Shown: positions 29,380 through 39,957 of the stretch, one piece after another
Position numbering within the stretch: position 1 is the stretch's first letter
How the letters are laid out: each line of letters begins with the position of its first letter
DNA from: Closterium sp. NIES-65
Taxonomy: Eukaryota; Streptophyta; Zygnematophyceae; Desmidiales; Closteriaceae
DNA: 64,000 nucleotides
Assembly (NCBI GenBank): GCA_948144175.1
Contig: CANXME010002538.1
Coordinates: forward strand, 959,501-1,023,500
Direction: 5' to 3'
The notes under the pieces: generated by a model
Told to the model about the DNA's origin: nothing
The model's input: the letters and a program-made list of their open reading frames with translations, nothing else
The model's database searches: none
Program-made: the position numbers and the translations under genes

Positions 29380-32300
29380 TCAAGAGGTGAGCAAGTGAGG
29401 CCCAGTGGGCACAAGACCAAGTAGAGTGCAAAAGCGCTGATGGTCACGAGGCGGAAGTGCCTTGGTGAACACATCAGCAGTGTTGGCCTCAGTGGCCACG
29501 AAACGCAGAAGAAGCTGACCGCGCTGCTGCAGCTCTCGAGCAAGGAAGTAGCGCAGAGCAATGTGCTTCGTCCTGTGCTCCAGTCTGTGCTCCTCACACA
29601 AGGCAATGGTTGCCTTGTTGTCGACGTACAGCACTGGAGGAGAACGAGGCCGCTCTCCAAGGTCAGTCAGCAGGTAGGTGAGCCAGCGAAGCTCCTGGGC
29701 AGCCATGGCCGTGGCGTAGATCTCAGCCTCACAGCTGGAGCTGAGAACAGAAGAAGAGCAAGTAGAGCGCCAAGAGACAGAGCCAGAGCCAAGACTGAAG
29801 GTGTAACCCTGGGACGACCGCTGAGTAGCCTGGTCGTCAGCCGAAGAAGCGTCTGAGTGCCCAGTGAGCACAGGCCGCTCTCGCCCTCCAAGCACTAGCC
29901 CCATGCCTGACGTACTGCACAAGTAGCGCAACACCCTCTTAGCTGCATCCATGTGCTCCTTCCGGTGACGGCCGGGAGCAACATAGCGTGCTAAGATGCT
30001 GAGAGGGTATGCGAGGTCAGGTCGAGTGCAGGTCATCAGATACATGAGGCAGCCCACAAGCTCTGGATACGGACCACTCGACTCTACGGACTCATCCGAA
30101 GGCAGAGCTGAGAGCGAGTGTCCCGTAGGCAGAGGAATGGACTGAGGCGAGGAGTACGTGAAGCCGAAGCGCTGAAGGACCTGCTGCACCATGTGTGACT
30201 GAGTCAGGGTGATGGTGCGCCGTGCTCTGTCCCGGGTGATCCGCAAGCCAAGATAGCTTGTCAGTTCACCCAAGTCTGTGCACGTGTGTCTCTTCTGCAG
30301 CTCGGACTTAACGTGGGCGAGTGCGGCAGTGTCCGCAGTGGCAAAGACCAAGTCCTCGACGTACACGAGGATGTAGAACGGCGGCAGCGAGGTGTTGGTG
30401 CGTAGAAACAGCGACGGGTCAGCAGTAGAAGGAGCAAACCCAAGAGCCGCAAGTGTAGTCCTCAGTGTGTCGTGCCACTCGCGCGGCGCCTGGCGGAGAC
30501 CGTAGACTGGCCGGCGGAGGCTCCACTGGGTACCAGGAGGGAACGACCCAGTGAAGCCAGGAGGGCGGCGCAGCCAGATCTCCTCGTGCAGGCGGCCCTG
30601 CAGGAAAGCAGTGCTGAAGTCAAGAGAGTGTAGCTCGTAGTCACGCTGAGCAGCGACGTGCAGCAGAACCTGAAGAGTGGTCATCTTCGGGGTCGGGGAG
30701 AAGGTCTGAAAGAAGTCAACTCCCTGTCGCTGACTGAAGCCATGAGCCACGTAGCGCGCCTTGAAGACAGGCGGAGAACCCGGCGGCCGCTTCACCCTGA
30801 AAATCCACATGCCACTGACGATGTTCGCCCCAGGAGGGGGAACCTCGTCTACGTAGGTGCCTGTGGACTTCCAGGAGGCCATCTCTGCGTCCATGGTTGA
30901 CTGCCACTGAGAGGAGTAGGGACCGGCCATCGCCTCAGCGTAAGAGCGTGGGGTCGGGATGTCTAGAGCATCCGGGTCTCCCTCAGGGGCAACAAGCATG
31001 GACACGAGATGGGGCGAAGCGGCGGCTAAGCACTGAAACTCCTCCTGCCTGTCCTCAAGGACGTCCGTGCCAAGAGCACAGTCACCCCCGACGGACGGAG
31101 GGCAGGCAGACGCAGACGCAGCAGACGCAGACTCAGTAGACGCGGACGCGGCAAACTCTGACTCAGCAACAAGACTGGCGGCGTAGTCTAGACAACACGC
31201 GGCAGCAAAGTCAACCAGCTCAGCAACCAAGGCAGACGCAGCAGCTGACTCAAAGAAAGGGTCAGTGACAGCAGTAGCAAGAAGACGCGTGCCAGTAGTA
31301 CTGGCAGCACGAAGAGAGTCCGACTCCGGGTCGGCAAGAGTAGGAAGGGAAGACGCAGGAGGAGAAGGCAAAGAGGCACGCAGAGGAGCAGTGGACGGAC
31401 GCAGAGACATCTAGTGCGTGCCAGGGACAGGAGGAGGACGCTGACGCGAACCACGACCACGAGGGCGAGCAGCACGGACAGGCGACGCAGGCCTAGACGC
31501 AGGCGCACGACGCTCAGCAAGACCTCCAGTAGGACCAGTGTAGGAAGACGGAGCAGGTAGGGGGGAGCCGGGCTGTAGCTGGAGCTGGGACTGGACAGGC
31601 TGCGGACACGCTAGGGGAGGAGACGAACTAGAGGAAGACGGGAGACCAAGCACCTGCTGAAGGAGCGGAACGAAGTACGGCCGAGGCCGCGCAGCAGCTC
31701 CAGACACAGCAGGGACAGCACCAGGACCAGTCGTAGCTCCAACACCAGCACCACCATTAGCACCAGCAGCACCCTCAGCAGGACCGCCAGCAGCAGACTC
31801 AGCGACAGCACCAGCACCCCCGGCGGCAGCACCAGCACCAGCAGCAGCCCCAACCCCAGTACCTCCAGCAGCGCCAGGAGTACCCTCAGCAGGACCGCCA
31901 GCAGCAGACTCCGCGGGAGCACCCTCAGCAGCTCCAGCTCCAGAGGCACCTCCAGGCCCGGCAGCTCCAGTACTCCCAGTACGAGCACCTCCGGGACCTG
32001 CGGCACCAGCTCCCTCAGCAGCAGTAGAAACTCCAGCACCCGCAGCACCTCCAGCAGCAGCAGCTCGCCTCCAGCGCCGGGCAAACCACTCACGCAGCTC
32101 CAGTAGAGAAAGCTGCTCCTGGCGAGAAGAAGGACTTGGAGAACCGCCAGGAACAGCACCCACAGGCTCAGCACCCCCAGACTCTGCAACTCCAGGCGCA
32201 GCACCCCCAGGCACAGCACCCCCAGGCTCAGTACCTCCAGGCTCAGCACCCCCAGGCTCAGCACCCCCAGGCTCAGCACCCCCAGTCTCAGCACCCCTAG

Positions 32301-34085
32301 GCTCAGCACCCCCAGTCTCAGCACCCCCAGGCCCCACAACCCCAGGCTCCGCACCCCCAGGCTCCGCACCCCCAGCAGCACCAGAGTCACCAGTGACCTC
32401 GACAGGCTCGACCGCGTCTATGTGAGACACACCTGAAGGGGCAGGGCCCTGAGGGGGGAGGGGGTCTACCAAGGGAGGACCTGGGACCAGGAAGAGAGGG
32501 CGGCGGGGGGAGGGACAGAGTGCGGTAGGGGAAGAGCCGGTAGAAGGGAACCGACTCGTCGAACGTGACGTCCTGGGAGGACAGAACACGACGAGAGGTG
32601 GGGTGGTAAAACTGCCACCCAGGTGCGTCAGGGGGGAAACCCAGGAAGACGCAAGGAGCAGCACGACGGGACAGCTTGTCCGCAGACAAGTCGCGGACAA
32701 ACGCCCGAGATCCCCAGACACGGAACGCCGACGCATCGCCAACCTTCCCCGTCCACAGTAGAGATGGGGAGGTCTCCGGTCTGGAGACCCTGGGCTGAAG
32801 GTTGATCTGATGCGCGGTGTACCGAACCGCAAACGGCCACAGAAAATGGGGGGCAGCCGCATGCACCATTGACGTACGGGCGACGTCCATGACAATGCCG
32901 ATGCGGCGCTCAGCAATCCCATTCTGCTGTGGAGAGTCCGGAAGCGTGAAGGTCTGGCGGATGCCTCGTGCACGACAGTAGGCTCGCAGGAGGCCGGAGG
33001 AGAACTCTCCGCCTCTGTCCGAGTGCAGACGCAAAACAGGAAAGTCCGAGCCAAAGCTCCGCCTGAGCTGGAGACGAGCTGCGCGGATCCAGTCGATCAA
33101 CACCTCAGTGACCTCACCCTTGCTGCACAAGGGGAAGACTGTGGTGTAGCGCGAGTAATCGTCAACCACCAGCAGGAAGTAGCGCTCGTGACCCTGCCCA
33201 CGGACGCGGGCTGGGCCCCACACGTCCATGTGAAGTGTCTGCAGCGGGGCCTCCGTCGGAAGGAAGGAGGAGGAGTGAGGGGTAGCCCGCAGGCGACCCT
33301 CGACACAGGGGACACAGGGAGGGCCAGGCCCCGGAGGAAGGGGAGGGAGGGACCGGGGAAGACCAGAGACAAGGAGGCAAGAGGCCATGCCCCGAAGACG
33401 AGGCAGGGAGGGGTGACCCATGCGGTGGTGCCACAGGAGGGTCTCGTGGGACAGGCTGCGACACGAGCAGGGGGCAGACTCAGGACCAGACCTGGACGCT
33501 GCAGCAAACACCTGACCCAACGCAGCTACCTGGCCAGACGCAGAAGGAGGAGACGGAACAGTGAGTGTGTACAAGCTCGACCCCGGCCCACGTGTGAACG
33601 TGGTCAAGTGCCGACCCGTGTCCGCGTCCGTGCAGTGGGTGTCCCGTCGGCGCGCAGGGGTGAACTGGTTAACCCCTACATCCTGTAGGTCAGGACCCGC
33701 CACCAAGTTCGTAGAGAACGAGGGGAGGTAGAGACCGGACAGGGAGCCAGACGGGACCGCTGGGCACGGAAGGACAGTAGAGTAGCGAGCCAGAACAGGA
33801 CCCCCAGAGGGGTCCGCCAGAGAGACTGCCACTGGCTGACTAAGCGGCGTGAGTGTGGTGCGGTCTCGAAAGAAGGAGCGAGACGCTCCTGAGTCAAGAG
33901 TGAAGGTGAGGGAGGGAGGGGCCGACGCAGTACCTGAGAGAGCAAACTCACCAGTACCTGAGGACACAGACTCACTGGCACCTAGAGCAACAACCTCACC
34001 AGCACCTGGAGCAGTGGCCTCAACAGCACCTAGAGCCGCGGTACCAATGCCCGGGTCGGGCGGGAAACACCGGTAACAGTCACCC
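29380..34085 (-). pseudogene. E2 second PR-INT-linker copy plus RT and RNase H
   Basis: Starts at GDCYRCFPPDPG (34085) in frame with the preceding RT fragment. It repeats protease, integrase and linker, then completes RVT_2 (catalytic YVED near 30350, where relatives have YVDD) and RNase H, ending at 29380. Lesions: a 1-bp indel near 32500 in the proline run, and CAG to TAG at 31411-31413 before MSLRPSTAP. The RT motif change from YVDD to YVED would be expected to harm polymerase activity. The first copy reads CAC CAG ATG at the equivalent of the TAG. Confidence 0.85.
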
Positions 34086-37000
34086 ATCTTCGGGGTCGGG
34101 GAGAAGGTTTGAAAGAAGTCAACTCCCTGTCGCTGACTGAAGCCACGAGCCACGTAGCGCGCCTTGAAGACAGGCGGAGAACCCGGCGGCCGCTTCACCC
34201 TGAAAATCCACATGCCACTGACGATGTTCGCCCCAGGAGGGGGAACCTTGTCTACGTAGGTGCCTGTGGACTTCCAGGAGGCCATCTCTGCGTCCATGGC
34301 TGACTGCCACTGAGAGGAGTAGGGACCGGCCATCGCCTCAGCGTAAGAGCGTGGGGTCGGGATGTCTAGAGCATCCGGGTCTCCCTCAGGGGCAACAAGC
34401 ATGGACACGAGATGGGGCGAAGCGGCGGCTAAGCACTGGAACTCCTCCTGCCTGTCCTCAAGGACGTCCGTGCCAAGAGCACAGTCACCCCCGACGGACG
34501 GAGGACAGGCAGACGCGGACGCAGTAGATGCAGACTCAGTAGACGCGGGCGCGGCAGACTCTGACTCAGCAACAAGACTGGCGGCGTAGTCTAGACGACA
34601 CGCGGCAGCAAAGTCAACCAGCTCAGCAACCAAGGCAGACGCAGCAGCTGACTCAAAGGAAGGGTCAGTGACAACAGTAGCAAGAAGACGCGTGACAGTA
34701 GGTCTGGCAGCACGAAGAGAGTCCGACTCCGGGTCGGCAAGAGTAGGAAGGGAAGACGCAGGAGGAGAAGGCAAAGAGGCACGCAGAGGAGCAGTGGACG
34801 GACGCAGAGACATCTGGTGCGTGCCAGGGACAGGAGGAGGACGCTGACGCGAACCACGACCACGAGGGCGAGCAGCACGGACAGGCGACGCAGGCCTAGA
34901 CGCAGGCGCACGACGCTCAGCAAGACCTCCAGTAGGACCAGTGTAGGAAGACGGAGCAGGTAGGGGGGAGCCGGGCTGTAGCTGGAGCTGGGACTGGACA
35001 GGCTGCGGACACGCTAGGGGAGGAGACGAACCAGAGGAAGACGGGAGACCAAGCACCTGCTGAAGGAGCGGAACGAAGTACGGCCGAGGCCGCGCAGCAA
35101 CTCCAGACACAGCAGGGACAGCACCAGGACCAGTCGTAGCTCCAACACCAGCACCACCAGTAGCACCAGCAGCACCCTCAGCAGGACCGCCAGCAGCAGA
35201 CTCAGCGACAGCACCAGCACCCCCGGCGGCAGCACCAGCACCAGCAGCAGCCCCAACCCCAGTACCTCCAGCAGCGCCAGGAGTACCCTCAGCAGGACCG
35301 CCAGCAGCAGACTCCGCGGGAGCACCCTCAGCAGCTCCAGCTCCAGAGGCACCTCCAGGCCCGGCAGCTCCAGTACTCCCAGTACGAGCACCTCCGGGAC
35401 CCGCGGCACCAGCTCCCTCAGCAGCAGTAGAAACTCCAGCACCCGCAGCACCTCCAGCAGCAGCAGCTCGCCTCCAGCGCCGGGCAAACCACTCACGCAG
35501 CTCAAGTGGAGAAAGCTGCTCCTGGCGAGAAGAAGGACTCGGAGAACCGCCAGGAATAGCACCCACAGGCTCAGCACCCCCAGACTCTGCAACTCCAGGC
35601 GCAGCACCCCCAGGCACAGCACCCCCAGGCTCAGTACCTCCAGGCTCAGCACCCCCAGGCTCAGCACCCCCAGTCTCAGCACCCCCAGGCTCAGCACCCC
35701 CAGTCTCAGCACCCCCAGGCCCCACACCCCCAGGCTCCGCACCCCCATGCTCCGCACCCCCAGGCTCCGCACCCCCAGCAGCACCAGAGTCACCAGTGAC
35801 CTCGACAGGCTTGACCGCGTCTACCTGAGACACACCTGAAGGGGCAGGGCCCTGAGGGGGGAGGGGGTCTACCAAGGGAGGACCTGGGACCAGGAAGAGG
35901 GGCGGCGGGGGGAGGGACGGAGTGCGGTAGGGGAAGAGGCGGTAGAAGGGGACCGACTCGTCGAACGTGACGTCCTGGGAGGACAGAACACGCCGAGAGG
36001 TGGGGTGGTAGAACTGCCACCCGGAGGTGTCAGGGGGGAAGCCCTGGAAGACACAGGGAGCAGCACGACGGGACAGCTTGTCCGCAGACAAGTCGCGGAC
36101 ACACGCCGGAGATCCCAACGGAACGCCAACGCATCGCCAACCTTCCCCGTCCACAGCAGAGCTGGGGAGGTCTCCGGTCTGGAGACCCTGGGCTGAAGGT
36201 TGATCTGATGCGCCGCGTACCGAACCGCAAACGGCCACAGAAAATGGGGGGCAGCCGCATGCACCATGGACGTACGGGCGACGTCCACGACAATGCCAAT
36301 GCGGCGCTCAGCAATCCCATTCTGCTGTGGAGAGTCCGGAAGCGTGAAGGTCTGGCGGATGCCTCGTGCACGACAGTAGGCTCGCAGGAGGCTGGAGGAG
36401 AACTCTCCGCCTCTGTCCGAGTGCAGACGCAAAACAGGAAAGTCCGAGCCAAAGCTCCGCCTGAGCTGGAGACGAGCTGCGCGGATCCAGTCGATCAACA
36501 CCTCAGTGACCTCACCCTTGCTGCGCAAGGGGAAGACTGCGGTGTAAGGCGAGTAGTCGTCAACCACCAGCAGGAAGTAGCGCTCGTGACCCTGCCCACG
36601 GACGCGGGCTGGGCCCCACACGTCCATGTGAAGTGTCTGCTGCGGGGCCTCCGTCGGAGGAAAGGAGGAGGAGTGAGGGGTAGCCCGCAGGCGACCCTCG
36701 ACACAGGGGACACAGGGAGGGCCAGGCCCCGGAGGAAGGGGAGGGAGGGACCGGGGAAGACCAGAGACAAGGAGGCGAGAGGCCATGCCCCGAAAACGAG
36801 GCAGGGAGGGGTGTCCCATGCGGTGGTGCCACAGGAGGGTCTCGTGGGACAGGAGGCGACATGAGCAGGGGGCAGACTGAGGACCAGACCTGGACGCTGC
36901 AGCAAATACCTGACCCGACGCAGCTACCTGGCCAGACGCAGAAGGAGGAGACGGAACAGTGAGTGTGTACAGGCTCGACCCCGGCCCACGTGTGAACGTG

Positions 37001-37483
37001 GTCAAGTGCCGACCCGTGTCCGCGTCCGTGCAGTGGGTGTCCCGTTGGCGCGCAGGGGTGAACTGGTCAACCCCTGCATCCTGCAGGTCAGGACCCGCCA
37101 CCAAGTTCGTAGAGAACGAGGGGAGGTAGAGACCAGACAGGGAGCCAGACGGGACCGCTGGGCACGGAAGGACAGTAGAGTAGCGAGCCAGAACAGGACC
37201 CCCAGAGGGGTCCGCAAGAGAGACTGCCACTGGCCGACTAAGCGGCGTGAGTGTGGTGCGGTCTCGAAAGAAGGAGCGAGACGCTCCTGAGTCAAGAGTG
37301 AAGGTGAGGGAGGGAGGGGCCGACGCAGTACCTGAGAGAGCAAACTCACCAGTACCTGAGGACACAGACTCACTGGCACCTAGAGCAACACCCTCACCAG
37401 CACCTGGAGCAGCGGCCTCAACAGCACCTAGAGCCGCGGTACCAATGCCCGGGTCGGGCGGGAAACACCGGTAACAGTCACCC
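30683..37483 (-). repeat. Head-to-tail 3.4-kb duplication inside E2
   Basis: The units are 30683-34085 (3403 bp) and 34086-37483 (3398 bp), almost identical apart from scattered substitutions and small indels. At the central join, AACAGTCACCC (Gag side) abuts ATCTTCGGGGTCGG (RT side). The parental ends show essentially no shared homology, so unequal homologous recombination is an unlikely origin. Confidence 0.92.
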
Positions 37484-38875
37484 TCCTCACTAATAGTCAC
37501 AGCATACATGGCACGAAGAATAGCATCAAAGTCAAGATCAAAGATAGCTACTCCTGCCCTAAACAGCTGGTCCCAGCGAGGGATCCCAGTGGCGTCAGGA
37601 AACTGGCGGCGCCAAGCGTCAGTCAGGCGGCCAAAGCAGCGCTGGGTGGAGTGTGGACCACCACACGGCTCACCCGTACGGTCGCCAGTGCGCAGGACGT
37701 AGGTGCACGGACCAGTACCCCCACCCCGCTGACGCGCAGTGTACCACTCACGGAGCTGCTGCGGGGAGAGGGTCTCCCGACCACGCTGCTGCTGCTGCTG
37801 CTGACGCTGACCACCACCGGAGCCACTCCTCTGCGACGAGCCACGACCTCCGCTGCCGCCTCCTCCGCCTCCGCCGCCACCACCTCCGCTACCACCGCCA
37901 CTCCCTCCGTCGTCACCGCCACCGCCGCCCCCGCCTCCACTCCCACCACCACCGCCGCCGCCGCCCCCGCCTCCACTGCCGCCGCTAACACCTCCACTCC
38001 CGCCACCACTACCGCTACCACCCCCACCTCCTCCGCTGCCTCCACCGCCGCCTCCACCACCCCCGCCGCCTCCACCACTGCCCCTGCCCCCCTTGCCCTT
38101 GCCAGAGCGACGTCTCCCACTAGGGGCAGACGCCGCTCCGACCGACTCAAAGCCAACGAGGTCGGCCGTAGCAGCAGAGGCGACAGAGGGCAGGAGGGGG
38201 GAGGGGGAACACCCCTCAAAGATGGGGGTGCGCGGGTCACCACGAGAGGCCCCTACAGCGAGAATGCTCTTCTCAGCCGCTAGGAGGGACTTCTCGAGGA
38301 GGTCAACAGTGAGAGTGGTGGGGCAAACTGAGAGGAAGTCGTCCCTGACTCCGTGAAGGGAGTCAGGGAGGCGGGTGACAATGTAGTAGAGGGTGATGTA
38401 CATGGGGGGGGGGGGTCTTGGCGCAGAACTCAGCAGGAAGTGCAGCGCAGTAGCGAGCGTCACTAGTGCGCAGGTGGGTAATGAGGTCGGCGACTGTGGC
38501 AAAGGAAGCAAGGTCGAGAAAGAGGTACGGTAGCATGAGGCGGCTCAGTGCAGCTGTGGCAGGGGAGGAGTAGCGTGCAATAACGGCGTCGTACAAGGTC
38601 TGAGCACTCTTGTACGACCCAAAGTGTGCACGCTCAGAGGGAGGGAGGTGGCGACGCACAGCAAGACGTGCAGCAGCATCGCGGGTGGCCCACTGTGAGC
38701 GAACAGTGGCATCCTCAGTAGCAGCAGGGGCGGGAGAGGCACCAGAAGTGAGATCAAAGAGAGAGAGGCCGTCGGCTCTGTCGCACTGTAGGAAAAGCAG
38801 TAGGTCGTCCACCCACACGTCAAAGTCAATGGCTCTGCCCTCAGCGTCAAAGGTGAGGACACTGGGGGTAGCCAT
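34086..38875 (-). pseudogene. E2 Gag-PR-INT-linker, first copy
   Basis: Gag starts at ATG 38875 (MATPSVLTFDAEGRAIDFDV) with a UBN2-type Copia gag domain. A run of 12 G at 38404-38415, against 10 in E3, shifts the frame at ...PPP-MYITLYY. A glycine-rich stretch (about 37860-38095) and a modified zinc knuckle (C-X12-C-X3-H-X4-C, ending CGGPHSTQRC) follow. The protease has TLDSGASRSFF, and integrase has HMDVWGPARVRG, HSDRGGEF and QNGIAERRIG. Near 36110-36122 a 4-bp deletion relative to the second copy shifts the frame again. The linker carries GGAEP pentapeptide repeats. The segment ends at FSPTPKM (34086), where it joins in frame to a second Gag end. Confidence 0.85.
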
Positions 38876-39796
38876 GACAGCAGTAGGGTGAGGGTAGTGC
38901 TCAGTGCTCACCAGACAGGGTAGTGCAGACGGCCAGGGCGGCTCGGGCGGCTCGGCGGCTCGGCTGCTGGGCGGCTCGGGCGGCACGGCTGCAGGGCGGC
39001 TCGGCTGCTGGGGCGGCTCGGCTGCTGGGGCGGCTCGGCTGCTGGGGCGGCTCCGGTGCTGGGGCGGCTCAACTGCTGGGGCGGCGCGGCTGCTGGGGCG
39101 GCGGGGCCAGTAGATGCAGTAGCGGGGCCAGGAGATGCAGCAGCGGGTCCGGGAGATGCAGTGGCGGGGCCGGGAGACGCAGCGGCGGGGCCGTCAGGTG
39201 CAGTAGCGGGGCCGGCAGATGCAGCAGCGGGGCCGTCAGGGGGACGGCGGGGCCTGCAGGTGAGGCGACGGGGCCGGCAGGTGCAGCTGAGGGGCCGGCA
39301 GGTGGGACGGCGGGGCCGTCAGGGGAGGTGGCGGGGCCGTCAGGTGCAGCTGCGGGGCCGTCTGAAGGAGCGGCGGGGCCGGCAGAGGGGACGGCGGGGC
39401 CGTAGGTAGCAGCGGCGGGGCCGGCAGAGGGGACGGCGGGGCAGTCAAGCGCAGCGGCGGGGCCGGTAGAGGGGACGGCGGGGCCGTCAGGAGGGACGGC
39501 GGGGCCGTCGAAGGTAAGCGCGGGGCCGTCAGAGGCGGCGCCGGCGTCGCGAGGGTAAGAGGGGGCGGCGCGGGCGGCGCAAGGGCGACGCGGCGCGGCC
39601 GGGAGGTAAGCGCGACGCGGCCGGGAGGTCAGCGTGACGCGACCCGGGTCGCGCGCGCTAAAAAAAAATGTCGCGCGCGCGACTCGCGGGGGGCCACAAG
39701 GGCAGCTCGAAAAGCCCTAGGGGGAGCGCGCCTCGGGGAGAGTAGGGCGCGCTCCGGGCAGGTGAAAGTTCGTTGTGGTGGGCCCTAAAAAAAAAC
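38876..39796 (-). repeat. E2 5' leader, GC-rich minisatellite
   Basis: The leader is made of GCGGCGGGGCCGTCAGGTGC-type and GCTGGGGCGGCTCG-type repeats in + orientation. Near the PBS lies a block with an A run, GCGCGCGACTCGC and GGGGAGAGTAGGGCGC that is conserved with E3. Long apparent frames here are repeat artefacts. Confidence 0.8.
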
Positions 39797-39825
39797 GGTC
39801 CTTAGGAAGGACCCGCTCTATACAA
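39797..39825 (-). other. E2 primer-binding site and adjacent hairpin
   Basis: On the - strand TTGTATAGAGCGGGTCC directly follows the 5' LTR and resembles the complement of the initiator tRNA-Met 3' end with mismatches. GGTCCTTAGGAAGGACC (39797-39813) can fold into a short hairpin overlapping the PBS; the same hairpin sits beside the E3 PBS. Confidence 0.7.
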
Positions 39826-39957
39826 TGTTGAGTTGAGAGAATGAGATGCACTATGAATCGAAACAAAGATACAAGTACCAACCCTAATTGGGTTGTACCC
39901 TCTACAGTCTACCCCACAGCAGCCTATATTACATGCATCAGCAAATATAATCTGACA
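39826..39957 (-). repeat. E2 5' LTR
   Basis: 132 bp, starting at the TSD TCCAC (39958-39962) and ending just before the PBS at 39809-39825. Confidence 0.95.

Larger units (their letters stand above)
29026..39957 (-). mobile_element. Ty1/Copia element E2, full length with internal 3.4-kb duplication
   Basis: The 132-bp LTRs at 29026-29157 and 39826-39957 differ at two positions and are flanked by TCCAC at 29021-29025 and 39958-39962. On the - strand the order is 5' LTR, PBS, GC-rich leader, Gag, PR, INT, linker, start of RT, then a return to the Gag end with PR, INT and linker again, and finally RT, RNase H, 3' UTR, the CTATGGGGGTG polypurine tract and 3' LTR. At 10.9 kb it is about 3.3 kb longer than its relative E3 because of the duplication. 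It interrupts the LINE ORF2 C-terminus. Confidence 0.95.

Noticed and set aside
37651-38283. Thr/Ala-rich + strand frame opposite E2 Gag
   Set aside because: Antisense shadow of the glycine-rich Gag stretch; the same shadow occurs opposite E3 Gag.
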